From positions 1 through 64,000 of the forward strand of contig NZ_RKRG01000002.1 of assembly GCF_003814835.1 (NCBI RefSeq): a stretch of DNA of 64,000 nucleotides, given 5' to 3'. The notes below the pieces were generated by a model that had not been told where the DNA came from, ran no database searches, and saw nothing but the letters and a program-made list of their open reading frames with translations. Shown in pieces: positions 18,889-29,900 of this stretch. Numbering within the stretch: position 1 is the stretch's first letter; every line of letters begins with the position of its first letter. A program made the translations under genes and the position numbers. The DNA is from Methanobrevibacter gottschalkii DSM 11977. Lineage in GTDB: Archaea > Methanobacteriota > Methanobacteria > Methanobacteriales > Methanobacteriaceae.

Positions 18889-20604
18889 ATGGAATTTACA
18901 GCATACATTCTTGATGTATTGACTGATTCGGCATATCCCGCAAGAATTAAAATTGAAGATGGTATTTTTAAAGAGATTACTCCAATTTCTGCCGACTGTG
19001 AAATTGAATTGGATGTGGAAGGTTTATTGCTTCCGGGTTTTATTGATTCACATATTCATATTGAAAGTTCAATGCTTACTCCGGCACAATTTGCTAAAAT
19101 TGCAGTAATGCACGGCACTACATCTGTTGTATGTGATCCTCATGAAATAGCTAATGTTTGTGGAATTGAGGGTATTGAATTCATGATTGAAAATGCAAGT
19201 CAGGTTCCATTTAATTTTTATTTTTCAGCACCGTCCTGTGTTCCTGCCACTTCATTTGAAACATCTGGTGCTGTTCTGGATTCTGAGGATATTGAATTTC
19301 TACTGAAAAAAGATGAAGTTGTCGCATTAGGGGAAATGATGAATTTCCCTGGTGTTATTGATGGTGATGTGGAAGTTATAGAAAAACTTGAATTGGCTAG
19401 AAAATATAAAAAACCGATTGACGGTCATGCACCACTGCTTTCAGGTAAAGAATTGGATAAATACCTTGAGCAATATATAATTACTGACCATGAATGCAGC
19501 AATTTCTCTGAAGCTATTGAAAAAAAGCAGAAAGGTATGAAAATAATGGTTCGTGATGGATCTTCTGCTAAAAATATGGAGGCTCTATTTGATTTTTCAC
19601 AACGTATTGAATACTTGAGAAATCAGGATAGCTTTGGCATAATTCCGTCTGAAGTTCTGGAGAGAAGAATTCACTCACCTATTTTTGATTTTATTGTAAG
19701 TGATGACAAACACCCTAATGATCTGATTAAAGGTCATCTGAATAAATCTGTTAAAAAAGCAGCAGAGTTGGGTGTGGACATTATCAAAGCTATTGAAATG
19801 GTCACAATAAATCCCGCAGCGCATTATGGTTTGGAAGCAGGTTCTATTGTAACCGGTGCAAAAGCAGATTTTGTCGTAATAGATAATTTAATCGATTTTA
19901 ACATTCTAAAAACATACGTTGCAGGCAGATGTGTCTTTGATGGTGAAAAGGTTTTATTCGATGCTCCTGAAGTTGATGCACGAAATTCAATCAAAACAAC
20001 TAAAAAGACTGAAGAGGACTTTGAAGTCTATTTTGATGGTGATGAATGTGAAGTTAATGTTATAGAATGTTATAATGGTGAATTATTAACATCCAAATCT
20101 GGTGCAAATTTAAAAGTTATAAATGGAGTAGTTAAGCCTGATATCTATGATGATATTCTGAAAATATCTGTAGTTGAGAGATATGGCAAAAACAACATGA
20201 CCAATGCTTTTATTAAAGGCTTTGGTCTTAAAAAAGGAGCTATTGCATCATCAGTTGCTCATGACTCCCATAATATTATTGTTGTTGGATATGACTCAGC
20301 AATGATGGCTGAAGCTGTAAATACAATCATTGAAAACAAAGGGGGATTTGCAATAGCAAGTGAAGACTTCAGTGAATCACTCTCTCTTCCGATTGCAGGA
20401 CTTATGAGTAATGAAGATGCATTCGTTGTTGCAAATAAATTGGAAGTCTTACATAAAATGTCTCAGGCATTAGGATGTAAACTTGACTCCCCATTCATGA
20501 CAATGGCATTCATGGCATTACTTGTTATTCCATCTCTTAAAATATCTGATTTGGGATTATTTGATGGAGATTCGTTTGAATTTATTGATGTTATTAAAAA
20601 TTAG
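18889..20604 (+). CDS. ade: Adenine deaminase
   Basis: The 572-residue amidohydrolase has the metal site [19 protein letters not shown], then [29 protein letters not shown] and ITDHECSNF, and the C-terminal [15 protein letters not shown] typical of AdeC. It converts adenine to hypoxanthine and ammonia in purine salvage. I choose the ATG at 18889, one base after the preceding stop, instead of a start 48 nt upstream inside the previous gene. The 3' end overlaps the convergent DUF447 gene by 4 bp. Confidence 0.93.
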   Translation: MEFTAYILDVLTDSAYPARIKIEDGIFKEITPISADCEIELDVEGLLLPGFIDSHIHIESSMLTPAQFAKIAVMHGTTSVVCDPHEIANVCGIEGIEFMIENASQVPFNFYFSAPSCVPATSFETSGAVLDSEDIEFLLKKDEVVALGEMMNFPGVIDGDVEVIEKLELARKYKKPIDGHAPLLSGKELDKYLEQYIITDHECSNFSEAIEKKQKGMKIMVRDGSSAKNMEALFDFSQRIEYLRNQDSFGIIPSEVLERRIHSPIFDFIVSDDKHPNDLIKGHLNKSVKKAAELGVDIIKAIEMVTINPAAHYGLEAGSIVTGAKADFVVIDNLIDFNILKTYVAGRCVFDGEKVLFDAPEVDARNSIKTTKKTEEDFEVYFDGDECEVNVIECYNGELLTSKSGANLKVINGVVKPDIYDDILKISVVERYGKNNMTNAFIKGFGLKKGAIASSVAHDSHNIIVVGYDSAMMAEAVNTIIENKGGFAIASEDFSESLSLPIAGLMSNEDAFVVANKLEVLHKMSQALGCKLDSPFMTMAFMALLVIPSLKISDLGLFDGDSFEFIDVIKN

Positions 20605-21227
20605 GGTTTATAACCTTTTCTTATTAATTCTTTTTTTATTTCACCCATTGCTTTTATATCCTCCCTATACCCCACTTTTGTCACTACACGGTTTGCTTCT
20701 CTGAATTTTTTAAGATATTCCTCTTTTTTATCTTCTCCAGCCATATCAAAACGGCTTAAATCAGCCAGTGATTCAATTACATAACCAAATCCTCTGTTCA
20801 TGGCTTGAGTAGGTTTGTTTATCATCAATTGTGTGACTTTTGATTTAATGACAACAGCTGCACCATTCTTTTTAATAGGATCGCTTTGTTTTATGGCATC
20901 TGTTAGGCTAATTACTTCACATTTAAAATATGCATCCGCACATTTTAGGGAATTGTCTTCGCTGAAATAATCTTGAGGTAATTTTCCAATGGTTGATACA
21001 GTAAATAACTCCGGATTATGAGTAATATTTACAATAAACTCTCTTTGAGAGATAATATTTTCTAAAGTTTGACTTCCTTTAAAAATACGGTTCAAAATTT
21101 TATCTCTGCCTGCACAAATTACACCAATTGGTGCGGCATTCTTGATATTCTCACAATTTTTTGTTGTAATAATTGTTTCGTATTGTCTTCCTTTTTCCAT
21201 TCCAATTAACGCCAAATCTGTTTTCAT
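20601..21227 (-). CDS. DUF447-family (flavin-reductase-like) protein
   Basis: The 208-residue protein begins with [20 protein letters not shown] and [20 protein letters not shown], matching the archaeal DUF447 family, which adopts a split-barrel FMN-binding fold. Its function is not established. The C-terminal half is a helical region ([24 protein letters not shown]). It is transcribed divergently from the SIS-domain gene, sharing an 87-bp intergenic region that contains a 12-bp palindrome. Confidence 0.75.
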   Translation of the reverse strand: MKTDLALIGMEKGRQYETIITTKNCENIKNAAPIGVICAGRDKILNRIFKGSQTLENIISQREFIVNITHNPELFTVSTIGKLPQDYFSEDNSLKCADAYFKCEVISLTDAIKQSDPIKKNGAAVVIKSKVTQLMINKPTQAMNRGFGYVIESLADLSRFDMAGEDKKEEYLKKFREANRVVTKVGYREDIKAMGEIKKELIRKGYKP

Positions 21228-21262
21228 GTTATCATTTAAGTTTTTTAAAAAACATTTTTATA

Positions 21263-21274
21263 TGTTAATTAACA
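21263..21274. promoter_or_regulatory. 12-bp perfect palindrome between divergent genes
   Basis: TGTTAATTAACA lies midway between the divergent start codons of the DUF447 gene (21227) and the SIS-domain gene (21315), within AT-rich sequence holding both presumed TATA boxes. Such a position suits an operator affecting both genes, though AT-rich palindromes can arise by chance. Confidence 0.35.
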
Positions 21275-21314
21275 ATATATTAATAATATTATTTATTCTT
21301 AAGGTGCTTAAACT

Positions 21315-22325
21315 ATGAACTATAAAATGTATGATGAAATGATGGAACAACCAGAATCGCTCAGTAAAACTTTTAAATCTGAGTTATCTAAAATGGAAGA
21401 TGTTTCCAAATTAGTTTCTGATGCTGATAAAGTATATTTAATTGGTTGTGGTAGTTCAATTTCAACTTGTTATAGTGTACGTGATGCAATTCGTATGTCT
21501 AGTACTAATATTAATATTGAGGTATTTACTGGTTATGAATTTTATTACAATAAGAAATTAGTTGAAAATGAGAATTCTGTTGCGATATTTACCTCTCAAT
21601 CCGGTGAAACAGCCGATACATTGGCATCTCTTAGAAGATGTAATGATTTGGGTATTCATACAGTATCAATTTCAAACGAATCTGAAAGTTCCATGACCAA
21701 AGAAGCTATTACTTCAATTATAACTAGATGTGAAACTGAAACTGCAATTTTAGGTACTAAAACTTACATTACTCAATTGGCTTGTCTTTATCAGATATTA
21801 TTTGCCGTTAGTGATTATGAAAATAAAACTGAATTGTTAGCAGAGTTACGTGACTTGCCTAAAACTTTAGAAAAATTATTGGAATCAACTGAATATGAAA
21901 ATAAAGCTTTAGCTCAGGAATTTAAAGATGAGGATATATTATATTGTTTAGGTAGTGGCCCTAACTTTGGTCTTGCATATAAACTGGCAATGACTATGCT
22001 TATGGAAGGAGCAATTAAACATGCCTGCCCATTGTATGCTGCTGAATTTAGACATGGACTAATTGAACGTGCTGAAAAGGATGTTCCAGCTATATTTTTA
22101 AAATCAGGTATTGAATCTGATGAAGTAACAGATAAAGCTATTGAATTTTCTAAAAATTTAGAATTAAAATATCTTGTATATGATCTGGATAGTTATGCGG
22201 GATTGGATAGATTACTGTCTCCATTTGTATTGGTAATTCCATTAGAATGGTTTGTATATTATTTGGCACACTTTAATGGTGAAGACCCTGGTGCAACAAG
22301 GCACATCGGCAAAGTCAGATACTAA
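21315..22325 (+). CDS. Double-SIS-domain sugar-phosphate isomerase or deaminase
   Basis: The 336-residue protein contains two SIS domains. The first has [19 protein letters not shown] and [17 protein letters not shown]; the second has [25 protein letters not shown] and [13 protein letters not shown]. It resembles the isomerase half of GlmS without the glutaminase domain, as in AgaS/FrlB-like proteins. It would bind a phosphosugar, possibly glucosamine-6-phosphate, but the substrate is not fixed by sequence. The ribosome-binding site AAGGTGC precedes the ATG. Confidence 0.8.
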   Translation: MNYKMYDEMMEQPESLSKTFKSELSKMEDVSKLVSDADKVYLIGCGSSISTCYSVRDAIRMSSTNINIEVFTGYEFYYNKKLVENENSVAIFTSQSGETADTLASLRRCNDLGIHTVSISNESESSMTKEAITSIITRCETETAILGTKTYITQLACLYQILFAVSDYENKTELLAELRDLPKTLEKLLESTEYENKALAQEFKDEDILYCLGSGPNFGLAYKLAMTMLMEGAIKHACPLYAAEFRHGLIERAEKDVPAIFLKSGIESDEVTDKAIEFSKNLELKYLVYDLDSYAGLDRLLSPFVLVIPLEWFVYYLAHFNGEDPGATRHIGKVRY

Positions 22326-22354
22326 TTTTTTTAAAAAGAGAATAAATGTAGATT

Positions 22355-22936
22355 TTATTCTACATTTACTTTATGTTTTGGTATAATTAATTTAGGAATG
22401 GTTATTTTAACAATTCCGTTTGTGAATTTTGCAGTAATCTTTTCAATGTCAATACTGTTGGAGAATCTTACAGTTTTAACACATCTGCCGGATTTGATGG
22501 CGGAAACAATTACTTCAGCACCTTCTTCTTCATCAAACTCTTCGATGTATGGTTTGAATGTAGTTTCAATAGTGAGGTCATTGTCACCAGCTTCTATTGA
22601 AACATCTTCTTTTGTAACCCCTGGAACTGCCGCTTTGATGAAATACATCTCTTTGGTTTCTACAAGGTCAATGTCAATAGTCTGAACGGTTGACTTTTTG
22701 TATTCTGAATATCTTTGGTCGGCAGTTTTTTGCATGTTTTTAATACTGTCTTTGAATTCATCAATACTTTTGTAGAAATCATTGATTACATTATCTGCAA
22801 TGTTTTTTCCTTTTTCTTTTTTTTCATCAAATTTTTCTTTTGTTTCATTGATTCTTTCCTTTGTTTCTTCTTTCTTTTCATCAAATTTTTCTTTTTTTTC
22901 ACTGAATTCAGCATCAATTGTTTCAGATTTTACCAT
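22355..22936 (-). CDS. hsp20: Hsp20/alpha-crystallin small heat-shock protein with a charged coiled-coil N terminus
   Basis: The C-terminal ~100 residues form an alpha-crystallin domain (YFIKAAVPGVTKEDVSIEAG and NGIVKITIPKLIIPKHKV, with an I-x-I-like terminal motif). Residues ~5-50 are almost entirely Lys/Glu repeats (KEKFDEKKEETKERINE), predicted to be a coiled coil and unusual for the family. I place the start at 22936 because GGAGTG (22945-22950, minus strand) lies at proper spacing; a longer frame from 23023 would run into the promoter. It is an ATP-independent holdase. The upstream promoter carries GTCAG half-sites around its TATA box. Confidence 0.85.
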   Translation of the reverse strand: MVKSETIDAEFSEKKEKFDEKKEETKERINETKEKFDEKKEKGKNIADNVINDFYKSIDEFKDSIKNMQKTADQRYSEYKKSTVQTIDIDLVETKEMYFIKAAVPGVTKEDVSIEAGDNDLTIETTFKPYIEEFDEEEGAEVIVSAIKSGRCVKTVRFSNSIDIEKITAKFTNGIVKITIPKLIIPKHKVNVE

Positions 22937-22991
22937 ATTTTTCACACTCCTTATCGACGAGTCTTTCATGATTGTGTAATAGTTACTTTTT

Positions 22992-23034
22992 GTCAGTATA
23001 TAAATTTTTTTATACCTGACCATTTCTGTCAGGT
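22992..23034 (-). promoter_or_regulatory. Palindromic operator-like repeats around the hsp20 TATA box
   Basis: A TATATAAATTTTTTTATA stretch (22997-23014) is flanked by GTCAG (22992-22996) on one side and by the inverted repeat ACCTGAC (23014-23020), 7-nt spacer, GTCAGGT (23028-23034) on the other. The three half-sites bracket the TATA element of the minus-strand hsp20 promoter, as expected if a regulator blocks or aids TBP binding. The rest of the 22937-23316 gap shows no gene. Confidence 0.55.
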
Positions 23035-23316
23035 TAAGGTTTTTTGATTTTTAAAATCCTCTACTTTCGCTTGTCTTGCAGTTGTTCCAGTTTCTTTCTT
23101 TATTTCTGGTATTGCTTGCCGTATCTGGTCTTGTTTGTCTTATGTATTATATCTGCTGAGACTTTGTTTAACAAATTTTACACTGGAATTTTGATTGATT
23201 TCAATAAAGATAATAATTCAGTGCATAACATTTGATTTAAACATTTTTAATATGTATGATGGAATCATTAAGTTCAAACACAATCGTGTTTTGCACAAAA
23301 TCCCCTTCAAAAATAT

Positions 23317-24480
23317 TTATTCATTGATTAAACCAGTATCCTGATTTATCCTCAGATTTTGCAAGTATAATTTGAAAAGATTGTTTTTTAATTTGTATTT
23401 TCCTCTTGATGGTTTAATTATCATGTTTTTATTGATCAAATTCTTTAATAATGCTGATGGTTCTGAATTTAGATTAGCATTATCTTTGATATATGAATAT
23501 GATAAAACTGTTTTGTCACTTTCAGCCATCAAACATAGTATTTTTCGCTCTTCTGTAGTGGATTTGCTAAACAATACTTTAAATTCGCGTTGAGCTAGAA
23601 TATTTAAGGAATGTACAGATGCTTTTTTAAATTCAGTCATGGTTACTTTATTGTCTGCATTTATTTCTTCAAAGCAACTGTAAGCTAAAATTTGCATGTA
23701 ATATGGGATTCCATTGGATAAGTAGTATATTTCCTTTAAAACATCTTCTTCAAAACTTACATTCTGTTTTTTGTTTGGAACATTAATTGCTTCACATAAT
23801 TCATCATAGGATAGGGGTCCGATTAAATAAGGTTCGAATATCCGTACTGCTGAGTCAAGTTTGTCTTGTATTTTGTAGAAAATGTCTTCAGAACCTGTAG
23901 CTACAAACATTATATTTTTTCCTTGTAAATTTAATTCTACAAGTGCATTCTGCAATATGCTCAATATTTTCATTGTTTCGTCATCGCCTATAATTCTTTG
24001 AAGATCATCAAGCAATAGAATTAACACAGGATTGTCTGAATCTAGTTCATCATAAATTACATTTAAAATTTTTTCAAAGGCAACAGCAGGGCTGGTTTTT
24101 GGAATTTCACGTGAAAATGATATGCCTCCAATCAGCGGTATGTTAATGCCTAATGAATTTATTTTTTCCCAGAAATGACCAATGTTAATGTTTAAAGCAT
24201 CGGAACATTTTTCTATTATTAATGTGTAGATATCATCAAAATTTCCTTCCATTAAAGGTATTCTAACGGAATATACATCATCAAAATTGGATATTTCATC
24301 TTGAAATTTCAATAACAATGATGTTTTTCCAATGCCTTTCGGTCCGTATAATATTAAATGGCCGGGAATTCCTCTTTTTGTTGAGCAGTATATTTCATTA
24401 AGTTCATTTAATTCGTTTTCACGACCTGTGAAATAAGAGGGTAATATTCCGGTCCGTTTTCTAAAAGGATTATGTTTCAT
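23317..24480 (-). CDS. AAA+ family ATPase with C-terminal winged helix
   Basis: The 387-residue protein has an archaeal ATPase domain: FTGRENELNELNEIY sensor-like start, Walker A GPKGIGKTS (residues 46-54), and Walker B LILLLDDLQR (about 152-161). It also has a sensor-1-type MFVATGSED and a C-terminal winged-helix-like region. It resembles the Cdc6/ORC-like and MNS-type STAND ATPases of archaea, which include regulators and mobile-element or defence proteins. The exact role is unknown. It stands alone, flanked by long intergenic regions. Confidence 0.8.
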   Translation of the reverse strand: MKHNPFRKRTGILPSYFTGRENELNELNEIYCSTKRGIPGHLILYGPKGIGKTSLLLKFQDEISNFDDVYSVRIPLMEGNFDDIYTLIIEKCSDALNINIGHFWEKINSLGINIPLIGGISFSREIPKTSPAVAFEKILNVIYDELDSDNPVLILLLDDLQRIIGDDETMKILSILQNALVELNLQGKNIMFVATGSEDIFYKIQDKLDSAVRIFEPYLIGPLSYDELCEAINVPNKKQNVSFEEDVLKEIYYLSNGIPYYMQILAYSCFEEINADNKVTMTEFKKASVHSLNILAQREFKVLFSKSTTEERKILCLMAESDKTVLSYSYIKDNANLNSEPSALLKNLINKNMIIKPSRGKYKLKNNLFKLYLQNLRINQDTGLINE

Positions 24481-25475
24481 AGTGTTAACATCCGATAATC
24501 AATTTCATAAAAAACATAAAAAATTTTTATGATTCTTATGTTTCTTATGTTTTTCAAGAATCTAGAAATTTAACATAATCTTTTCAGATAAATGGTATGG
24601 TGAAATTTTTGATTACCCAAATCCATATAAGATGGTAAATATGCAATTTTTAACTTACTTTAAGTAATTACTGATGTTTGCATTTTTAAGAGAAATACTA
24701 TTCGTTGTTCCTTTAGTATACTTGTGTATTTAATTTAGAATCAGTTGGTGTTTTGCCAGGATTATGTATTGAAAGAGAGCAGATTTGTTTTAAATTATGA
24801 AGTTGCATGATGTGAATAAGAGTGGAATTTGTAAATTTAAAGTTTTTTAACTCTTAAACTAGTTTTTTATTTTTATTCAGATATAGTAATCTTCTTTACA
24901 TTAATGAAAATGTTTTATTTTAAATGAATAACACATCATCATCTTTAACGATACTTTTAGCTTTATTTGAAACTACAATTCCAAAATTGGAATTATATTT
25001 ATTCATAGCATTTTTATTTGCCTTTTATTTTTATTACCAATACCCACTTCAATTTGAATTATATAAAATATTTAAAACAGAGGTTTTGGATAATTCAAAA
25101 TTATTCGCCAATTTTTGAACTGATATTGGCCCTGGTTTTTGAAGAGCAATAGTATTTAAAATGTGTAAAATAACTCATGTAACCACACTGACTTCATTTT
25201 AAAAGTAAAACCTTTTAATAAAAATACAATTCAAAAAATTGAATTATTGGATGAATTCATTATAAATTTTTGAAATAATTGAAACATCAAATAAAAATTA
25301 CATTTCCTAAAAGGATATATTTTTTATTTTTTGCTGGCAACTATATGACCTAGTTCATTTGTTATTTGCGAACATTTGTACTCTTTATTTGCCGGAAAGT
25401 TCAGACAGTTAACTGTAAAAATACAGCGAGAAATGGGTAAATATGCAAAAATCCGCATGCTAATAAAAAGTAATG
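24481..25475. other. 995-bp intergenic region with one weak small ORF
   Basis: Mostly AT-rich sequence. A plus-strand frame at 24924-25118 encodes 64 residues (start MNNTSSSLTILLALFETTIP, with a hydrophobic aromatic stretch) but has no ribosome-binding site, so I treat it as doubtful. A slightly GC-richer patch at about 25330-25460 shows no clear fold. I see nothing else that can be supported. Confidence 0.3.
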
Positions 25476-26504
25476 TTAGTAATATCCTTCTTCATCTTCT
25501 TCTTCAGCAGGGGTGCGATCTATTTTCTTAATTCTATCAATTTTCGCATTAATTTTATCTATACCTTCTCCTTCGATTGCTGATATAAATATTGAATTTT
25601 CTTCATCATCAATGTATTCTTTAAGGTATTCTGCATCTTCAACCAAGTCCATTTTGTTAAATAAATATATTACTGGAATTTCTGAAAATATTTTTTCTAT
25701 CTGTTTTAAAAGATTGTATTGATTGTCCAGGTGGAATCCGCAAGTCTCAGATCCATCAAAGATAAATAATATTGCATCAGCTAAATGTTCTAGTGCAACA
25801 ATAGCATTCATTTCAATATCATTCATTTCTAAAACAGGCCTGTCAAGAAGTCCCGGTGTATCAATAATTTGGATATTTTTCCAGTGTCTTTCAGTATGCC
25901 CAATCTGGATACCTTTTGTTGTAAATGGATAATTTGCAACTTGGGGATCTGCTCCTGTAATCTGTCTGAGCAATGTTGACTTACCTACATTAGGAAAACC
26001 GGCAATAACAATTGTAGTGGCATCAAAATCAATTGTTGGCATATTTCTTAAATTCTGTTTTGCAAAGTCTAGGAAATCTAAGTCTTTTTTGATTTTGTTT
26101 ACAACAGATGCAATTCTTCCATAAGCTTGTTTTTGAATAGCAGTTGCTCTTTCAGAAGGATTTTTCCTAATTTTTGAACCATATTCCTTTTCAAGTTGGG
26201 TTATTATACCATATGCCCAGTTAAGAGCACCTAATGCCTGTTTCATATCGTCCACACCAACTGTAATATCAATATAATCCTGATAAAAGGGATGTAAACT
26301 TTCAATTTCAGGAACTGCATCTAAAATTGATTTTAATTTATCTTTAATAACTTGACAAGAGGTTACCACTCTTCTTTCCTCAATTCTTTTACCTTTCAGA
26401 TGTTTAGGTATTTTTTGACCTCTTAATAAGTCTGCTTGTTTTTTACCTCTGCTGAATCCTTTATCAAGTAATTCTTGTGGTGTAGGTATTGTTGGAATCA
26501 TCAT
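25476..26504 (-). CDS. NOG1-family GTPase, ribosome assembly
   Basis: The 342-residue protein has a helical N-terminal NOG1 domain (residues 1-160) and an Obg/NOG-type G domain: G1 GFPNVGKS (169-176), G2 region YPFTTKGIQIGH, G3 IIDTPGLLDRP and G4 LFNKMD. It ends with an acidic tail EEEDEEGYY. NOG1 proteins bind the large ribosomal subunit during assembly. The gene is monocistronic and is the last clearly housekeeping gene before the mobile region. Confidence 0.9.
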   Translation of the reverse strand: MMIPTIPTPQELLDKGFSRGKKQADLLRGQKIPKHLKGKRIEERRVVTSCQVIKDKLKSILDAVPEIESLHPFYQDYIDITVGVDDMKQALGALNWAYGIITQLEKEYGSKIRKNPSERATAIQKQAYGRIASVVNKIKKDLDFLDFAKQNLRNMPTIDFDATTIVIAGFPNVGKSTLLRQITGADPQVANYPFTTKGIQIGHTERHWKNIQIIDTPGLLDRPVLEMNDIEMNAIVALEHLADAILFIFDGSETCGFHLDNQYNLLKQIEKIFSEIPVIYLFNKMDLVEDAEYLKEYIDDEENSIFISAIEGEGIDKINAKIDRIKKIDRTPAEEEDEEGYY

Positions 26505-26700
26505 TATATCACTCTAAATATCAGTTGCTTATATGCTTTCTCTCTCAACCTTTCTATACTATAGTTTAGATTTGGCAGGTTAATTAAATTTGTGGATAAG
26601 GTTGTGATATTTCAGTGGGTATATTATTTGTTTTATATAATGGATATAATAATAAATTAGGTTAGAGTTTTAACCGATAAAATTATAAAAAAAGTATTTT

Positions 26701-26797
26701 GAGATTAGAGAACCCCAATGCCGAAATAATGTCTCCTCCCGTGGAGACGAAGCTTAGAGAGGCTGAACTTCTAGAAGTTTTTACCTCCAGAATCTAC
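26701..26797 (+). ncRNA. Candidate structured non-coding RNA
   Basis: This is a GC-rich island in very AT-rich intergenic DNA. It folds on paper into a three-way arrangement: outer stem AGATT (26702-26706) with AATCT (26791-26795), hairpin GTCTCC/GGAGAC (26731-26736 with 26743-26748, loop TCCCGT), and a second stem GAGG/CCTC enclosing AACTT-CTAG-AAGTT. A TATA-like TTATAAAA (26683-26690) lies about 20 nt upstream, appropriate for its own promoter. It has no coding potential. I cannot match it to tRNA, SRP, RNase P or a clear box C/D or H/ACA RNA, although it ends in an ACA. Confidence 0.55.
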
Positions 26798-26943
26798 AAT
26801 TAAATATATGTAATATCAGCCATAATAAACAATATTAAAAAGATGTTCAAAAAGATGATATAACAATTAAAAATCCAGATTTCCTAAATTTATGAATTGT
26901 AATATAAGATAATATTGGTGGGGGGATAATCATTAATCAGACA

Positions 26944-29900
26944 ATGTTAAAATTAGAATCAATAGAATCAAGCATATTTGAGGAGCTATCGAACTCAATA
27001 ATTTATTTTCAATATGGTATTAATATAATTTCGACTGGACTAAATCGGGAAGGAAAACCTATAAAATGTCCTATAGATGCAATTGGAACTATAAAAAATG
27101 ATGATAAAACTGAGTTTGTATTTATTGAAGCAACTACAACACAAGTTAATAGTTTAAAAGATAAATGGTTAAGTAAATCTGATGATAAACCTGGTGACAT
27201 AATTAAAACATATAAAAAGGCAAAAGAATTTTTTAATCTAAATAAAAATTCTTCTTTTAAACTATTTTTAATGACAAATAGAGATTTATCTGGGGATAAA
27301 GGTTTAGATTTAATAACAGAGGTTGAAAATGAAAATTTTGATATTCCTTTAAAAATTGAAATTATGGAACAAGGGTCAATAAAACAATTCTTAGATTATG
27401 ATAGTGATGGACAATATTTGAGAAAAAAATTTCTACAAATTGATGTTGAAAGGTTATCTAAACCGTTGTTGCATAAAATTTGTGATGAAAACCTGCAAGC
27501 ATATGAAAATTTCATTAACACAACGGGATTTAATAATTTAATTGAAAGAGAGGAGCTACCTTCAATTGAAAAACATATCAGTAATAATAATTTGTCTTTT
27601 TTAATTGGAGAATCTGGATATGGCAAAAGTGTAATTTCTTTTCAAATACTCAAAAGACATATTAATAATGGAGGATATGGTTTGTGGATATCTGAAGAAT
27701 TTTTAAAAAATTCTTCTAATTTAAATTATACATTAGATGAACTTTTACATCAATATTGTCCAAAATTAGAAAAAAATAGTGGATTTAAAGCATTAAACTT
27801 TAATTCCAATGATAATTTTTTATTGATTTTTGATGATTTGAATAGGAGTGAAAATCCTAAAAAATTAATTGATAAAATCATTAATTGGTCGAAAAATATT
27901 AAATCGGGTAAAGAAAATACTGATGAAAATTATCATGATAAAATCCGGCTTATTTGTCCAATTTGGCAAAAAAATATGAAAAATTATGGTAGTAATCTAG
28001 ATAACGATTCAAATATAATCATAGAAAAACTAAAAGATGAAGATGGGATAAAAATTTTAAAAAACACAGCCAAAGACAAAGGCATTGTCTTGTCTGATTT
28101 AGAAGTAAAAAATTATCTAAAAAAATTAGATAATGATCCATTTTATATTGGTCTTTTTATCTCAGAATTAAATAAATTCAAAAATTGGGATGATTTAATC
28201 AATAATGCATTTCAAATTTTCTTAAATCGAAAATTTGAAGAATTAGATGAAGAAGAATTTTTACCTCAAGATTATGAAAGAATTCTATTAAAATTATCTC
28301 AAAATATGTTGGAAAATTATATATTAACCCCAAATCTACTTGAAATTGATTCATGGTTTGTCAGTGACAGAGATAAAAAAATTTTAAGAATATTAATTAA
28401 AGATAGAAAAATATGTTATTTAAATAATAATCAAAACTTATATTTTATACATGATAGGATAAAATTTTATTATTTGATTAGCGCATGTACAAAAATAATT
28501 AATGATAATCCTCAATCTGAAATATTCAAGGAACCTTTCTATGCAGAGATAATTGGTGCTTCATTGTATAATATTGGTAAAAATAAAAAATTTATAGAAT
28601 TTCTAGCAAACAATAACCTTTTAGCTCTTTTTGCATCCATAAAATATATTGATGATGCAAATGAAAACTATGAACAAATTTTAGGAATATTGACTGAATG
28701 GTCAAATGAAAAACATGAATCATATCCAAGCTTTCAAGAAGAAGTTGTCAAAACTTTATATACTTATGATTCTGAATTGGTTGTAACTCTATTGGGCAAT
28801 ATTAATTCTCTTTTTACCAGTATTCCTTGTTTTAGAAATGGATCAACAATACATGGTATAAAAAAAGCACTAAATATATTTGGATACAATTATCCATTAT
28901 TTAAGCAGACAATAGAACATGTTAAAATTCATTATAAATCTAAAATAATTGAAGATATAAAAAGAATATTGTCGTCTGATAAACTAGATGATGATTTATT
29001 ATGCGGTACCTTTTTATTAGCAGGATATTTAGGATTTGAAGAATTAGAAGAAATCATAAAATCTTCAGTTAAGTTATTTGAAATTAAAGAAGATAATTTA
29101 TATATTATCCTTTTTGCAGCATTTAGGTGCATAAATAATGATATGGATTTTATTAAGAATCTTTTAGAAAAATGGGACATGTTTGGAAAAAAAGATGATG
29201 AAATTCGATTTCCATTTATTGAAGAACTAAGATTAACTTTTAGAGATTACCCTGTAACTGATAATGTTTTAAATTACTTAGGCTTTAACTTTCAGGAATT
29301 TTCTAATATAAAACATTCAATATGGTATATTTGCAGTGAATTAAATAAACCACTATCATTTAAAATGACTTTAGATTATCTTTCCGATAATGAGTATTTA
29401 TTTGATATACTTCCATTTTTTAGAAGAATTCAGATATCTTCAGAATCTAGAATTTTTTTAGAAAACTATTATAAAAAAGAAGATATAAAAGGTCATTCTA
29501 AAAAATATGCGTTTAGATTATGGGCAATGAATTGTAATGAAAATGATCTTCCAAAATTACAAAAAATTGACAAAGATAACATTCTTTTTTCTGAGTCTCT
29601 AATCACTAGAATTAGATTAGGTGACTTAACGGCGTTAAATTCATTTATTAAAAATTTCGATGAAAATGTGGTTTTGAATGAAATCCATAATGTTTGGAAT
29701 GATGAGGCAAAATTATTTGTTGAAAAATGTTTTAAAGATATGGAACTTAATGAAAATAAAGAAATTCAGGATGGATATGACTATGTGCATTTAATGCAAT
29801 GTCTTGCAAAAATACCGTTAGAAGATGCAGAATATTACATAAAACAATATTGGGATAAAATTAAATATTACAGAATATTCATACAATTAAACTTTTATTT

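Noticed and set aside
22715-23047. Phe-rich ORF antisense to hsp20
   Set aside because: It mirrors the Lys/Glu repeats of the Hsp20 N-terminal coiled coil and crosses its promoter; no ribosome-binding site.
24924-25118. 64-residue hydrophobic ORF
   Set aside because: No ribosome-binding site, isolated in AT-rich DNA; kept only as a note in the intergenic entry.
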